A DNA stretch of 64,000 nt. It comes from Aggregatilinea lenta. Its GTDB lineage: Bacteria; Chloroflexota; Anaerolineae; Aggregatilineales; Aggregatilineaceae. Positions 1-9,341 of this stretch are shown piece by piece. The first letter of the stretch is position 1. Every line of letters starts with the position of its first letter. The DNA is taken from assembly GCF_003569045.1 (NCBI RefSeq), contig NZ_BFCB01000003.1:2542001-2606000 (forward strand), in the 5' to 3' direction. The notes under the pieces were generated by a model, which did no database searches, was not told where the DNA came from, and saw only the letters and a program-made list of their open reading frames with translations. A program made the translations under genes and the position numbers.

Positions 1-1
1 C

Positions 2-694
2 TCCGTGGACGACCCGATCGGCAGCAACGACAACAACGTCACCGGCACGCTGAACCTGCTGCTTGCCGCGCGCGATGCGGGCGTTAGGCGTGTGGTCTAT
101 TCCGGCTCGTCCTCGGCCTATGGTGACTCGGACGTCGAGTATAAGACCGAAGACCTGCTCCCGCGTCCCCTGTCACCCTACGCGGTGGCGAAGCTGGCCG
201 CCGAACACTACTGCCAGGCTTTCAGCAACGTCTATGGGCTGGAAACGGTCACCGTACGCTACTTCAACGTCTTCGGCCCACGCCAGGACCCGCTGTCGGC
301 CTACGCTGCTGTGATCCCCAAGTTCATCACCCTGATGCTGAAGGGCGAAGCGCCCAAGATCGAGGGCGACGGCTTGCAGTCGCGCGACTTTACCTATATC
401 GACAACGTGGTACACGGCAATCTGCTGGCCTGCCATACGCCGGGCGTCACTGGCGAAACGTTCAACATTGCGGTCGGCGGCAACATCAACCTGCTGGACA
501 TGGTGTCTGAGCTGAACCACCTGTTGGGTACGCACATCGAACCGGAATTCGTCGCGCCGCGTCCTGGTGACGTGAAGCATTCGCGCGCCGCCATCGACAA
601 GGCAGGACGTATGCTCGGCTACGAGCCGGTGGTGTCGTTTGAGGATGGATTGGCGCGTACCCTGGCGTGGTACAAGACCGCCATGCCCGTATAA
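2..694 (+). CDS. NAD-dependent epimerase/dehydratase (UDP-sugar 4-epimerase type), 5'-truncated by the window edge
   Basis: C-terminal three quarters of an extended short-chain dehydrogenase acting on nucleotide sugars; the reading frame is open to the window edge, so the NAD-binding Gly-rich start lies upstream. Visible family features are the Ser-rich strand before the active site (SGSSSAYGD), the catalytic YxxxK in SPYAVAKLAAEHY (Tyr59 and Lys63 counted from the GTG at position 5), the substrate-loop sequence RYFNVFGPRQ, and the C-terminal RPGDVKHSRA segment typical of UDP-glucose/GlcNAc 4-epimerases. It is the first visible gene of a plus-strand run of sugar-polymer genes, followed 12 bp later by a glycosyltransferase. 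It probably supplies an epimerised UDP-sugar. The exact sugar cannot be told from sequence; UDP-GlcNAc(A) 4-epimerase is as likely as UDP-Glc. Confidence 0.9.
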   Translation, partial: SVDDPIGSNDNNVTGTLNLLLAARDAGVRRVVYSGSSSAYGDSDVEYKTEDLLPRPLSPYAVAKLAAEHYCQAFSNVYGLETVTVRYFNVFGPRQDPLSAYAAVIPKFITLMLKGEAPKIEGDGLQSRDFTYIDNVVHGNLLACHTPGVTGETFNIAVGGNINLLDMVSELNHLLGTHIEPEFVAPRPGDVKHSRAAIDKAGRMLGYEPVVSFEDGLARTLAWYKTAMPV

Positions 695-706
695 GCTCTG
701 CTTCGC

Positions 707-1840
707 ATGCCTGCCAACCGTATCGTTCATCTCTCCAAGATGACCGGCGTGTCCGGGTCAGAAGGACATCTGCTGGTGCTGCTGCGCGGCTTGCGCGCGC
801 GGGGGCTGGACGTCCGTTTGTGGATTCTGATCGAGCCGGGCAAACCGCTGGACGCCTATGCCGCACAGCTTGAGGCGGCGGGGGTGCCGGTCGAGCAGAT
901 TCTCATCCGCCGCGATCTCGACCCGGCCCTGTGGCGCGATCTACTCGCACGGCTGCATGCCATTCAGCCGGACGTGGTGCACACACACCTGTTCCACGCC
1001 GATCTGTACGGCACGCTGGCGGCGCGGCGCGCAGGTGTGCCCTACGTGATCAGCTCCCGCCATAACGACGACAAGTTCCGCCGTCGCACCCCGATTCGTC
1101 TGTTACTGCACACGCTGTGGCGGCGCACGGACGCCGGGATCGCCATCTCAGACGCGATCCGGCGCTTTTCGATTGAGGTCGAAGGCGCGCGCCCGGACCA
1201 GATCCGCACGATCCATTACGGCCTGAACCCTGCCAGCATCGACGCGCCCGCCGGGATGCGCACGCAGCTCAGCGAGCAGATCGGCGCACCGCCCGATGCG
1301 CTGTTGGTCGGCTCGGTCTGCCGCCTGATCGAGCAGAAGGGCCTCATGGACGGGCTGCGCGGGTTTGCGCAGGTCGCACGCGACGTGCCGGAAGCACATT
1401 ACGTGCTGGCGGGCGACGGTCCGCTGCGCGGCGCGCTGGAAGCGGAAGCAATTCAGCTGGGTGTGGCCGATCGCGTGCATTTCCTCGGCTGGCGCGACGA
1501 TGCCCGCGCCGTGATGAGCGCGCTCGATCTGCTGTTGGCCCCGTCGCTATGGGAAGGGTTCGGACTGGTGTTTCTGGAAGCGATGGCGCTGGGTGTACCG
1601 ATCTTGAGTACGTGCGTCAGCGCTATTCCCGAAGTAGTAATCGACGGTGAAACGGGCTGGCTCGTGCCGCCGCATGACGCGGACGCCGTGGCCGTAGCCT
1701 TGCGCGAGGCGCTGGTACACCCTCCGCTGCTGATGGCGCGCGGGCGCGCCGGACGCCAACGTCTGGAGACGCACTTCACGGTCGAGCGCATGGTCGATCA
1801 AACGGTTGAGGTCTATCGCAGCCTGGGAGAAACGCGCTGA
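707..1840 (+). CDS. Glycosyltransferase family 4 (GT-B fold)
   Basis: 377-residue retaining glycosyltransferase of the GT4/WecF-PimA type. The N-terminal Rossmann half opens with a GSEGHLLVLLRGLRARG acceptor-side glycine segment and carries the DVVHTHLFHADLYG strand-loop. The C-terminal half has the VGSVCRLIEQKGLMDGL motif, GDGPLR, and the E-x7-E pair (EGFGLVFLE, about residues 282-290) that binds the nucleotide-sugar phosphates. No signal peptide or membrane span, so it should act at the cytoplasmic membrane face. The stop overlaps the start of the asparagine synthase gene (TGATG), so translation is probably coupled. Donor and acceptor are unknown; capsule, exopolysaccharide or glycolipid synthesis is inferred from its neighbours. 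Confidence 0.92.
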   Translation: MPANRIVHLSKMTGVSGSEGHLLVLLRGLRARGLDVRLWILIEPGKPLDAYAAQLEAAGVPVEQILIRRDLDPALWRDLLARLHAIQPDVVHTHLFHADLYGTLAARRAGVPYVISSRHNDDKFRRRTPIRLLLHTLWRRTDAGIAISDAIRRFSIEVEGARPDQIRTIHYGLNPASIDAPAGMRTQLSEQIGAPPDALLVGSVCRLIEQKGLMDGLRGFAQVARDVPEAHYVLAGDGPLRGALEAEAIQLGVADRVHFLGWRDDARAVMSALDLLLAPSLWEGFGLVFLEAMALGVPILSTCVSAIPEVVIDGETGWLVPPHDADAVAVALREALVHPPLLMARGRAGRQRLETHFTVERMVDQTVEVYRSLGETR

Positions 1841-3735
1841 TGTGCGGTCTGTGCGGCATCCTCAACCGCGACGGCGCACCTGTGTCGCACGACGTACTGG
1901 CGGCGATGAACGCGCTGCTGGTGCATCGTGGCCCGGACCAGGGGCGCGAGATCGTCGAAGGCGTGTGCGGACTGGCGAACCGTCGTCTGGCGATCCTGGA
2001 TCTGTCGCCCAGCGGGGCGCTGCCGATGTGCAGCGCGGATGGCGACATTACGATGGCGTACAACGGTGAGGTGTACAACTTCCCCGATCTGCGCCGCAGC
2101 CTGGAAGCGCAGGGCGAAACGTTCCGCTCGACCTCCGATGCGGAAGCGGTGATCGCGCTCTACCGGCGACACGGGCCGGATTTTGTGACGCATCTGCGCG
2201 GCATGTTCGCGCTGGCCCTGTGGGATGCGCCAAACCAGACACTCGTATTGACGCGCGACCGTCTGGGCAAGAAACCGCTGTACATTTATCAGGACGAGCG
2301 GCGGCTGGTGTTCGCCTCGGAGATCAAGGCGCTGCTGGCTCATCCCGATGTGCCGCGCACGCCCGCGCGAGCGACGCTGCCGCTGCTGCTGGCGTATGGC
2401 TACATGCCCGCGCCGCAGACGGCCTTTGAGCGCATCTGCATGCTGCCGCCCGGCCACAGGCTGGTCGTGCGAAACGGGACGGTGACCGAATCGGCCTACT
2501 GGACGCCGCCGCATGCCGCCAGCAGCGATCCTGCCGCGCGCGCCGAGGATTGGCTCGATGCCGTGCGCGACAAGTTCGATGAAGCCGTACGCATTCGCCT
2601 GTTGAGTGACGTGCCGCTGGGCGCGTTCCTCAGCGGCGGGCTGGACAGCAGCCTGATTGTCGCGCTCATGGCGCGGCGTACGTCCGAGCGCGTGAAGACC
2701 TTCGCGATCGGTTTCACGGGCGAAACGTCCTATGATGAGACGGCTTACGCGCGCCGCGTGGCCGAGCTGCTCGGCACAGATCACCACGAGTTCATCGTGG
2801 AGCCGGACGCCATCGACCTGCTGCCGTTCCTGGTGTGGCATCACGACCAGCCGTTCGCGGATTCGTCGGCTATCCCCACGTACCTCGTCAGCAAGCATAC
2901 GCGCGATCACGTGACCGTGGCGTTAACCGGCGACGGCGGTGATGAGTTGTTCGCGGGCTACGAGCGTTTTTACGCGGCGACGTTGGCGGCACGCTATCGC
3001 AGGCTGCCGGGTCTTGTGCGGGGCGGCGTTGCGGCGGCGGTCGGACTGCTGCCCGAAGCGACATCGTACCGGGGTGTGTCGCAGCGCGCGCGGCGCTTCG
3101 TGAACGGCGCAGCCCTGCCGCCTGCCGAAGCCTATTTTGACTGGGTGCGACTCTTTGACGATGCGCTGTTGGCGGACATGTTGGCGGGACAGGGGGGTAT
3201 CGCCCCCAGCGCGGACTTCGCGGCCCACTTCGATCCGGACGATCCGCGCGACTTCACCGCGCAGCTTCTGGACGTGAATCTGACGACCTATCTGCCGGAC
3301 GATCTGCTAATTAAAACCGACCGCGCGAGCATGGCCGCATCGCTGGAGGCGCGCGCGCCGTTCCTCGATCACGAGCTGCTCGAATTGGTAGCGCGCATCC
3401 CGGTCAACCTTAAGCTGCACGGCGGCACGACGAAGTATCTGCTCAAAGAAGCCGCGCGCGGTCTGCTGCCCGACGACATCATCGACCGCCAGAAGCACGG
3501 TTTCGGTGTGCCGGTCGGACGCTGGTTTCGCGAGGAGCTGCGCGACTACGCCCGCGAGATTTTGCTCGATCCGCAGGCGACCGGGCGCGGCCTCTTCCGC
3601 TCGGACGCGGTGCGCCGTCTGCTGGATGAGCACGCCAGCGGCCAGCGTAACCACGGCCAGCGCATCTGGCTGCTGCTCACGTTGGAATGGTGGTACCGTC
3701 TGTTCATCGATCCCCCCGTACCGGGTGCACCATGA
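1840..3735 (+). CDS. asnB: Asparagine synthase (glutamine-hydrolysing), polysaccharide-cluster type
   Basis: 631-residue class B asparagine synthetase. The N-terminal glutaminase domain begins MCGLCGI, giving the catalytic N-terminal Cys after Met removal, with the RG(P)DQ and NRRLAILDLS segments. The synthetase domain has the ATP pyrophosphate-binding SGGLDSS loop (about residues 265-271) and later the TGDGGDELFAGY segment. Length is normal for the AsnB/WbpS branch. Members inside polysaccharide clusters are often thought to amidate sugar acids or peptides rather than make free asparagine; here it lies between two glycosyltransferases and overlaps both, so that role is plausible but inferred. 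No other nitrogen-metabolism gene is nearby. Confidence 0.93.
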   Translation: MCGLCGILNRDGAPVSHDVLAAMNALLVHRGPDQGREIVEGVCGLANRRLAILDLSPSGALPMCSADGDITMAYNGEVYNFPDLRRSLEAQGETFRSTSDAEAVIALYRRHGPDFVTHLRGMFALALWDAPNQTLVLTRDRLGKKPLYIYQDERRLVFASEIKALLAHPDVPRTPARATLPLLLAYGYMPAPQTAFERICMLPPGHRLVVRNGTVTESAYWTPPHAASSDPAARAEDWLDAVRDKFDEAVRIRLLSDVPLGAFLSGGLDSSLIVALMARRTSERVKTFAIGFTGETSYDETAYARRVAELLGTDHHEFIVEPDAIDLLPFLVWHHDQPFADSSAIPTYLVSKHTRDHVTVALTGDGGDELFAGYERFYAATLAARYRRLPGLVRGGVAAAVGLLPEATSYRGVSQRARRFVNGAALPPAEAYFDWVRLFDDALLADMLAGQGGIAPSADFAAHFDPDDPRDFTAQLLDVNLTTYLPDDLLIKTDRASMAASLEARAPFLDHELLELVARIPVNLKLHGGTTKYLLKEAARGLLPDDIIDRQKHGFGVPVGRWFREELRDYAREILLDPQATGRGLFRSDAVRRLLDEHASGQRNHGQRIWLLLTLEWWYRLFIDPPVPGAP

Positions 3736-4919
3736 GCCAACGCCCTACCTCCCGTCCCATTCGCGTGATGCGCATCATCGCCCGGCTGAACATCGGCGGG
3801 CCTGCCGTACATGTGATCCTGCTTTCCGAACGTCTGGGACCGCCTGCCTTCGAGTCACGGCTGGTGTGCGGGCTGATCGGCCCGCAGGAAGGCGATATGG
3901 CCTATCTGGCCGAGCAGCACAGCGTGCAGCCGGTGTACGTCGCGGAACTGGGCCGCGAGCTGTCGCCCCTGCGCGACCTGCGCACGTTGTACAAGCTCTG
4001 GCGTCTGATGCGGCAGTTTAAGCCGGACGTCGTGCACACCCATACTGCGAAGGCGGGTTTCGTGGGGCGGCTGGCGGCGTGGCTGGCGCGCGTTCCGGTG
4101 CGCGTGCATACCTTCCACGGTCACGTCTTTCGCGGCTATTTCGGCCCGCAGAAGACACAGATGTTCCTCCGCCTCGAACGGCTGGCGGGGCGCATCACCG
4201 ACAAGCTGATCACGATCAGTCCGATGCTCAAGGACGAGTTGGTCAACGAGTTCCATATTGCTCCGGCGGGCAAGTTCACCATCGTGCCGCTGGGCCTGGA
4301 CCTCGCGCCGTTTGAGGCTGCGCCGCGCCATGCCGGGACGTTTCGCGTGACGTTTGGCATCCCGGCGGACGCGCCGCTGGTGGGCATTGTGGGACGGCTG
4401 GTCCCGATCAAGAACCACGCGTTGTTCCTGTTGATGGCCGCACAGATCCATACCAGTCAGCCAGACGTGCGTTTTGCCATCGTCGGCGACGGCGAACTAC
4501 GCGCAGATCTGGAAGCCCGTGTCGAGGCGCTCGGACTGCGCGACGTCGTAATCTTTACCGGCTGGCAGCATGACCTGCGTGCGGCCTACAGCGATATGGA
4601 CGCGCTAGTGATCTCGTCGCTGAACGAAGGCACGCCCGTCTCGGTGATCGAGGCGCTGGCTGCCGGGGTCCCGGTCGTGGCGACGGCGGTGGGCGGCATC
4701 CCCGACCTGTTGCGTCACGGGCAGTATGGGCGACTTGTGCCGGTGGACGATCCCGCTGCGCTGGCCGATGCGGTGTGCGCGGCCCTGGTGGATACGGATG
4801 CGTATGATGCTGTTCAAAGCGCGATTCTGGCGCAATACGGGATCGAGCGGTTGGCGGACGATCTCGCCGCGCTCTACCGCGATCTGCTGGCGGCGAAGCA
4901 CGGAGGGCTGGACCGGTGA
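3732..4919 (+). CDS. Glycosyltransferase family 4
   Basis: 395-residue GT-B glycosyltransferase. I start it at the ATG at 3732, which overlaps the preceding stop (ATGA) and gives an N-terminus (MSQRPTSRPIRVMRIIARLNIGG) with the expected basic segment and first Rossmann strand; a longer frame exists upstream but would be embedded in asnB. Motifs: NIGGPAVHV near the N-terminus, DVVHTHTAKAGFVGRLAAW, GIVGRLVPIKNH, and the C-terminal EGTPVSVIEAL E-x7-E (about 299-307). The WbuB/PelF-like arrangement fits transfer of a sugar to a lipid-linked precursor. It is translationally coupled to the next gene (GTGA overlap). Confidence 0.92.
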   Translation: MSQRPTSRPIRVMRIIARLNIGGPAVHVILLSERLGPPAFESRLVCGLIGPQEGDMAYLAEQHSVQPVYVAELGRELSPLRDLRTLYKLWRLMRQFKPDVVHTHTAKAGFVGRLAAWLARVPVRVHTFHGHVFRGYFGPQKTQMFLRLERLAGRITDKLITISPMLKDELVNEFHIAPAGKFTIVPLGLDLAPFEAAPRHAGTFRVTFGIPADAPLVGIVGRLVPIKNHALFLLMAAQIHTSQPDVRFAIVGDGELRADLEARVEALGLRDVVIFTGWQHDLRAAYSDMDALVISSLNEGTPVSVIEALAAGVPVVATAVGGIPDLLRHGQYGRLVPVDDPAALADAVCAALVDTDAYDAVQSAILAQYGIERLADDLAALYRDLLAAKHGGLDR

Positions 4920-7330
4920 ACGCCGTCCCGATCCCGAACCCGCGCCGCCGTGCCGTGATGGCGTTGTGCCTGATGACGCTGCTGATCGGCGTGTATTTCA
5001 TCACCTACAATGGCTATGCCATCAGCCGCGACGAGTGGTTCCTGTTCGATGCGACCGAGAGTTACGCACGGCGCAGTGATTTCCGCCTGAGCTATGAATA
5101 CGATCTGGCGCGGCCCTTCTCGCTCGACGATTTCCCGCCCGCTCAGGCAGGCACGGAGCCGTTGCAGCCTGCGCTGGCGTCGGCGTTGTTCCGCGCGGCG
5201 TCGCTCGTGCCGGACATCGGGCTGGCGCACGCCGTCTGGCTGTTCAACATTTTTGTCACGGCGCTGACGGCGGCGGTGGTGTACGCCTACGGGCTGGCGC
5301 TTGGCTACCGGGGGGGCGTGGCGGTGATCGTCGCCGCAATCTACGGGCTGAGCACGATTGCGTGGCCGTACAGCCTCACCTTTTTTCGCGAGCCACTGTT
5401 CACGCTGCTCGGCCTGACCAGTGCGCTGCTCGTTGTGCGGTTGCGCCAGCGCCTGACGGCGCGGCGGCGCCCGTTCCTGCCGTTGATCGCGCTGGTCGTG
5501 ACGCTGACCGGGGCGCTGCTGTCTAAAGAGGCGATGCTGTTCCTGATCCCGGTGCTGGTGTTGGAAGCGCTGCCGTCGCGCGTGGGGCAGGTGCGCTTCA
5601 GTCGCCAGTCTGTGTGGGTGCTGGGGGCCGTGAGCGTGTTGGGCGTGGCGCTGGCCCTGGTTCTGCTCAACGCCGATACGCTGCTGGGTGTCAGCCAGCG
5701 CTATGACTTGGTGAACCGCTTGCGACAGGCCCGGCAGAATCTGCAGTTTGGATGGATCGGCGTCAAGAGCTATCTGTTTGCGCCGAGCTACAGCGTCTGG
5801 CTGTTTTCGCCCGTGCTGCTGCTCGGCTTTTTCGGCTGGCCGCGCCTCATCCGCGAGCGGCGGCTGCGGCAGATCCTCGTGCCGGTGGTGATGCTGGTCG
5901 TGTTCATGGTGGGCTATGCCCTGGGACGCGGACAGTACTGGAATGGCGGCATCGGCTGGGGCGCGCGATATCTCGTTCCGGTGACGCCGTTTCTCGTGCT
6001 GTGGCTACTGCCGGTGGTCCAGTCCCTGCTGGAGCGCGGCGCAGCGTGGTGGGCGCGGATTGGCGTGGGACTGGTGGCGCTCGTCAGCGCGGCGATCCAG
6101 GTGCTGGCGGCGCTGATCCCGCTGGACAAGTATTACGCCACGCTGAACGCGCAAACGCCGCCCGCGGTCAACTGGCGCGAGCAGTTGTGGAGCTTCCGCT
6201 GGTCGCCGATTGGTGTCGGCCTGGATTTACTCGGTGAGCAGAAGCTGGACGTGGCGTGGCGCTACGCAACCAACGAGCACGCGTGGTATCTGCCGCTGTT
6301 CAGCGCGCTGCTGGTGGCACTGGCGCTGGGCGCGGCGGGGTGGTGGCTGCGTGCCCGTCCCGGCGGGTGGGGCGCCGTAGCGCTGACCGGGGTCGGGCTG
6401 GGCGTGGCGCTCGTTTTCACGCTCGGCGCCGGGCTGTACGTCGTGCGGCTCGATCCGCGCTATTACGGCGACTTCGACCCGACGCAGAATCTGCTGGCGC
6501 AGTTGGAGCCGAACCTGCACGCCGGGGATGTGGTGCTGCTCAACACGGACGAATACGCCGAGTTCTTCATGAATTACTACCGCAACGGGGACGTGCCGGT
6601 CTACACGCTGTCGCAGTCGCCTGGCGAGCAGCCCAGCCCCGAACAGCCGCCCGAACTGGCCTCTAACTACACCGACACCCTCGTGCTGCCTTCCACGGCC
6701 ATATCGCTGGCCTACTTCGCGGAGCGCTACGACCGCATCTGGCTGGTGATGGAAACCAGTGCGTTTATCCCCTGGTCCACCCGACCGGTCGAGCACTATA
6801 TGGCGCGCCACTTCTTCCCGCTGCGCGAGATCAAGGCGACCGATACGGCGCGCGCAGTCGCGTACAGCACGGCGTCCGCGCCGCCACAGCCTACATGGGG
6901 CTGGCCCGACCAGATCGCGGACCTTCATTTTGGCGACGCGATCACGCTGGTTGGCAGCGATATGCCGGGCGGAACGGTCTACCACGGCGGGGAAGTGGTG
7001 CCTGTGTCGCTGCTGTGGCGCGCCGACGATTCACTGGATCGCGATTACACGGTCGCACTGTACGTCGTCTCGGCAGACGGTGGGCTGGTCGCCCAGCAGG
7101 ACGCGCCGCCCGATTATGGCTTCACGCCCACGACCGCCTGGCAGCCGGGCATGTATTACCGCGACAACCACGCAATCCAGCTTCCCGACGATCTGCCGCC
7201 CGGCTCGTACGAGGTGTGGGCCGCAGTCTACTGGTGGCAGGCGCCTGGTGCGCGGTTGGCCGTCGCGACCGGGGACGGGGCACAGGTGGGTGACCACGCC
7301 GTGATTACGACGGTGACGGTGCCCGATTGA
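4916..7330 (+). CDS. Large polytopic membrane protein with GT-C glycosyltransferase features and a C-terminal extracytoplasmic domain
   Basis: 804 residues, GTG start overlapping the previous stop. A first membrane span (about 13-31) is followed by a loop with an acidic pair (SRDEWFLFDATE), as in Dol-P-mannosyltransferase/ArnT-type GT-C enzymes. About ten further hydrophobic spans extend to about residue 510. The remaining 300 or so residues are soluble-looking and include a hydrolase-like or sugar-binding beta domain (GSDMPGGTVYHGGEVVPVSL). Probably adds a sugar from a polyprenyl-phosphate donor on the outer face of the membrane, as the last enzyme of this cluster. The GT-C call rests on topology and the early acidic pair; the C-terminal domain I do not recognise. 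Confidence 0.75.
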   Translation: MNAVPIPNPRRRAVMALCLMTLLIGVYFITYNGYAISRDEWFLFDATESYARRSDFRLSYEYDLARPFSLDDFPPAQAGTEPLQPALASALFRAASLVPDIGLAHAVWLFNIFVTALTAAVVYAYGLALGYRGGVAVIVAAIYGLSTIAWPYSLTFFREPLFTLLGLTSALLVVRLRQRLTARRRPFLPLIALVVTLTGALLSKEAMLFLIPVLVLEALPSRVGQVRFSRQSVWVLGAVSVLGVALALVLLNADTLLGVSQRYDLVNRLRQARQNLQFGWIGVKSYLFAPSYSVWLFSPVLLLGFFGWPRLIRERRLRQILVPVVMLVVFMVGYALGRGQYWNGGIGWGARYLVPVTPFLVLWLLPVVQSLLERGAAWWARIGVGLVALVSAAIQVLAALIPLDKYYATLNAQTPPAVNWREQLWSFRWSPIGVGLDLLGEQKLDVAWRYATNEHAWYLPLFSALLVALALGAAGWWLRARPGGWGAVALTGVGLGVALVFTLGAGLYVVRLDPRYYGDFDPTQNLLAQLEPNLHAGDVVLLNTDEYAEFFMNYYRNGDVPVYTLSQSPGEQPSPEQPPELASNYTDTLVLPSTAISLAYFAERYDRIWLVMETSAFIPWSTRPVEHYMARHFFPLREIKATDTARAVAYSTASAPPQPTWGWPDQIADLHFGDAITLVGSDMPGGTVYHGGEVVPVSLLWRADDSLDRDYTVALYVVSADGGLVAQQDAPPDYGFTPTTAWQPGMYYRDNHAIQLPDDLPPGSYEVWAAVYWWQAPGARLAVATGDGAQVGDHAVITTVTVPD

Positions 7331-7436
7331 GCGCCTGGCCCGCAGCAGGGCGCGCGTTCGTGCAGGGTCGGCGCGCGCGCTATACTCCCCTGTTACGATT
7401 CTTTACTGTGCGTTTCACGTTGTTTGAGAGTGAGCT

Positions 7437-8492
7437 ATGCCCGACTTGCACTTGGATACCGGTGAGATGGTGCGCTTCCTGGTGCGCCTGCTCAATACCC
7501 CCAGCCCGACCGGATGGAGCGACGATGCGATCACGGCGGTGGAAGATGCCTTCCGCGCGCTGCAAATCGACGGCCTGACCCTGGAGCGCACCCTCAAAGG
7601 CGCACTCGTCATTACGTGGCCGGGGACGCAGTCGGATGCACCGCGCGGTCTGACGGCACACGTGGATACGCTCGGCCTCATTGTCAAGGAAATCAAGCCG
7701 AATGGCCGCCTGAAGCTGGCGATGATCGGCCATTACATGTGGAATGCGGTCGAGTTTGAGGGCGTGACCGTGCAGACCTTCGGCGGGCGGCATATTCGTG
7801 GCACGGTGGTGCCGCTCAAGGCCAGCACGCATATTTACGGCCTGGAGGCGGGCGACGCGCCGCGCAGCCAGGACACGATGGAAGTGCGCCTGGACGAGGT
7901 CGTACTTGTTCCCGATGACGTGCGCGCGTTGGGGATCGAGGTGGGCGACTTCGTGTTCCTCGATCCACGCACGGAAGTGGGCGATGCGGGCTTCGTGCGC
8001 TCGCGCCATCTCGACGACAAGGCGGGCGTCGCCGCAATTTACGGCGCGGTCCATGCGCTGCACGCTGCCGGGCTGACGCCGTCGCAGACAGTGACTATAC
8101 TCATCGCCAATTATGAAGAGGTCGGGCATGGCGGTGCGTCGGGACTGCCGCTCGATCTGCACGAGCTGGTCACGGTCGATATGGCCGTGGTGGGCGAGGG
8201 TCAGAATGCCGACGAGTTCAGCGTTGGGATCTGCGCGCGCGATGCGGGCGGCCCCTATCACCCAACCCTGACGCGCAAGCTTCGGTTGTTGGCCGAGCAA
8301 CACGGCGTTCCGTACCATGTGGACGTGTACGTGCGATACGGCTCGGACGGCGAAGCGTATTGGCGGTCCGGCGGCGCGGCGCAGGTGGCGCTGCTTGGCC
8401 CCGGTGTGGACGCCTCGCACGCCTACGAGCGCACGCACCGTGAGAGTGTCGCCCACACCGCGCACCTGATTGCGCGTTACCTGTTAAGCTAA
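7437..8492 (+). CDS. M42 family metallopeptidase (glutamyl aminopeptidase/endoglucanase M type)
   Basis: 351-residue cytosolic dinuclear-zinc aminopeptidase. Metal and catalytic residues visible in the expected order: His75 and Asp77 (GLTAHVDTLG), the bridging Asp in HLDDKAG (about 193-194), the Glu pair in NYEEVGHG (Glu227-Glu228), the Asp in DMAVVGEG, and the C-terminal His in GVDASHAYERTH. Length matches the family (about 340-360). Such enzymes form tetrahedral dodecamers that trim peptides after proteasome or other protease action. Preceded by about 100 bp with a weak -10 (TATACT at 7380-7385). It is separated from the polysaccharide operon and probably heads the following small gene group. 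Confidence 0.93.
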   Translation: MPDLHLDTGEMVRFLVRLLNTPSPTGWSDDAITAVEDAFRALQIDGLTLERTLKGALVITWPGTQSDAPRGLTAHVDTLGLIVKEIKPNGRLKLAMIGHYMWNAVEFEGVTVQTFGGRHIRGTVVPLKASTHIYGLEAGDAPRSQDTMEVRLDEVVLVPDDVRALGIEVGDFVFLDPRTEVGDAGFVRSRHLDDKAGVAAIYGAVHALHAAGLTPSQTVTILIANYEEVGHGGASGLPLDLHELVTVDMAVVGEGQNADEFSVGICARDAGGPYHPTLTRKLRLLAEQHGVPYHVDVYVRYGSDGEAYWRSGGAAQVALLGPGVDASHAYERTHRESVAHTAHLIARYLLS

Positions 8493-8550
8493 CGTGATTA
8501 AAGCTGAACCCGACAAGCGAAGCCGAATCCGAACGAAGGAGCAAATCCTG

Positions 8551-9336
8551 ATGGCGTTACGCGGCGTGATCTTCGACATGGGCGGCACCCTGCTGCACTT
8601 TACCCCGGAGGGCCAGTCCTGGGAGCAGTCCGAAAAACTCGGCACCGGGGCGGTGTATCAGTACCTCCGCACCCTCGAATACACGCTGCCGCCGGAACAG
8701 GAAGCACTCGATGCGGCGTGGCAGGTCACGCGCGACACGTGGGCCGGGATCGAGCACGCGGACGTGAAAAGCCTCAAGCTCGACACGGTCCTGAGCGTGA
8801 TCGCGCAGGGCTGGGGCGCTGAGGATCTGCCCGGCGACGTGTATCAGGACATGGCGGCAGCTTACATGGGTGCGATCCAGCCTTACGTACGCCCGCTGGA
8901 CGGCGTCTACGAGATGCTGCGCGCGCTGCGGGACGACGGGCTGCGGCTGGGGCTGATCTCGAACACTTTCTGGCCGGGCAGCGTGCATCTTCAGGATCTG
9001 GAACGCTTCGATCTGACACCGTACTTCGAGCGTCTGATCTTCTCCTCCGATGCGGAAGCCTGGAAGCCCAATTCCGGCGTGTTTTTGCAGGCGCTGGACA
9101 CGCTTGATCTCGCGCCGGGCGAAGCCGCCTATGTGGGCGACAGCCTCTACTTCGACGTGTGGGGCGCGCAGCAGGCCGGGCTGCGCAGCGTGTGGATCGA
9201 ACAGCCTGATCCCTGGCTGCCGGAGGGCATCGAGGTCACGCCCGACGCGACGATCCGCACCCTGCCGGAACTGCCCGCGATCGCGCGCGACTGGGCCACC
9301 GTGCCCGACGTGCCGCAGTCTGAGAAGCGAGGGTAA
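8551..9336 (+). CDS. HAD-superfamily hydrolase
   Basis: 261-residue haloacid-dehalogenase-like phosphatase. I start it at the ATG at 8551 because AAGGAG sits at 8536-8541; an in-frame GTG at 8494 would add 19 unconserved residues. Motif I is FDMGGT with nucleophile Asp9; the second motif I acid, usually Asp, is Gly here, which lowers confidence in ordinary phosphomonoesterase activity. Motif II is the Ser/Thr in ISNT, motif III the Lys in AWKPNSGVF, and motif IV is GDSLYFDVWGAQQAG. The insert between motifs I and II is an alpha-helical C1 cap. It precedes the thioredoxin-like gene by 5 bp, so they are probably co-transcribed. Substrate unknown. Confidence 0.88.
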   Translation: MALRGVIFDMGGTLLHFTPEGQSWEQSEKLGTGAVYQYLRTLEYTLPPEQEALDAAWQVTRDTWAGIEHADVKSLKLDTVLSVIAQGWGAEDLPGDVYQDMAAAYMGAIQPYVRPLDGVYEMLRALRDDGLRLGLISNTFWPGSVHLQDLERFDLTPYFERLIFSSDAEAWKPNSGVFLQALDTLDLAPGEAAYVGDSLYFDVWGAQQAGLRSVWIEQPDPWLPEGIEVTPDATIRTLPELPAIARDWATVPDVPQSEKRG

Positions 9337-9341
9337 CGACG

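Noticed and set aside
1813-2910. 365-codon minus-strand open frame
   Set aside because: Antisense shadow of asparagine synthase, which has complete conserved motifs.
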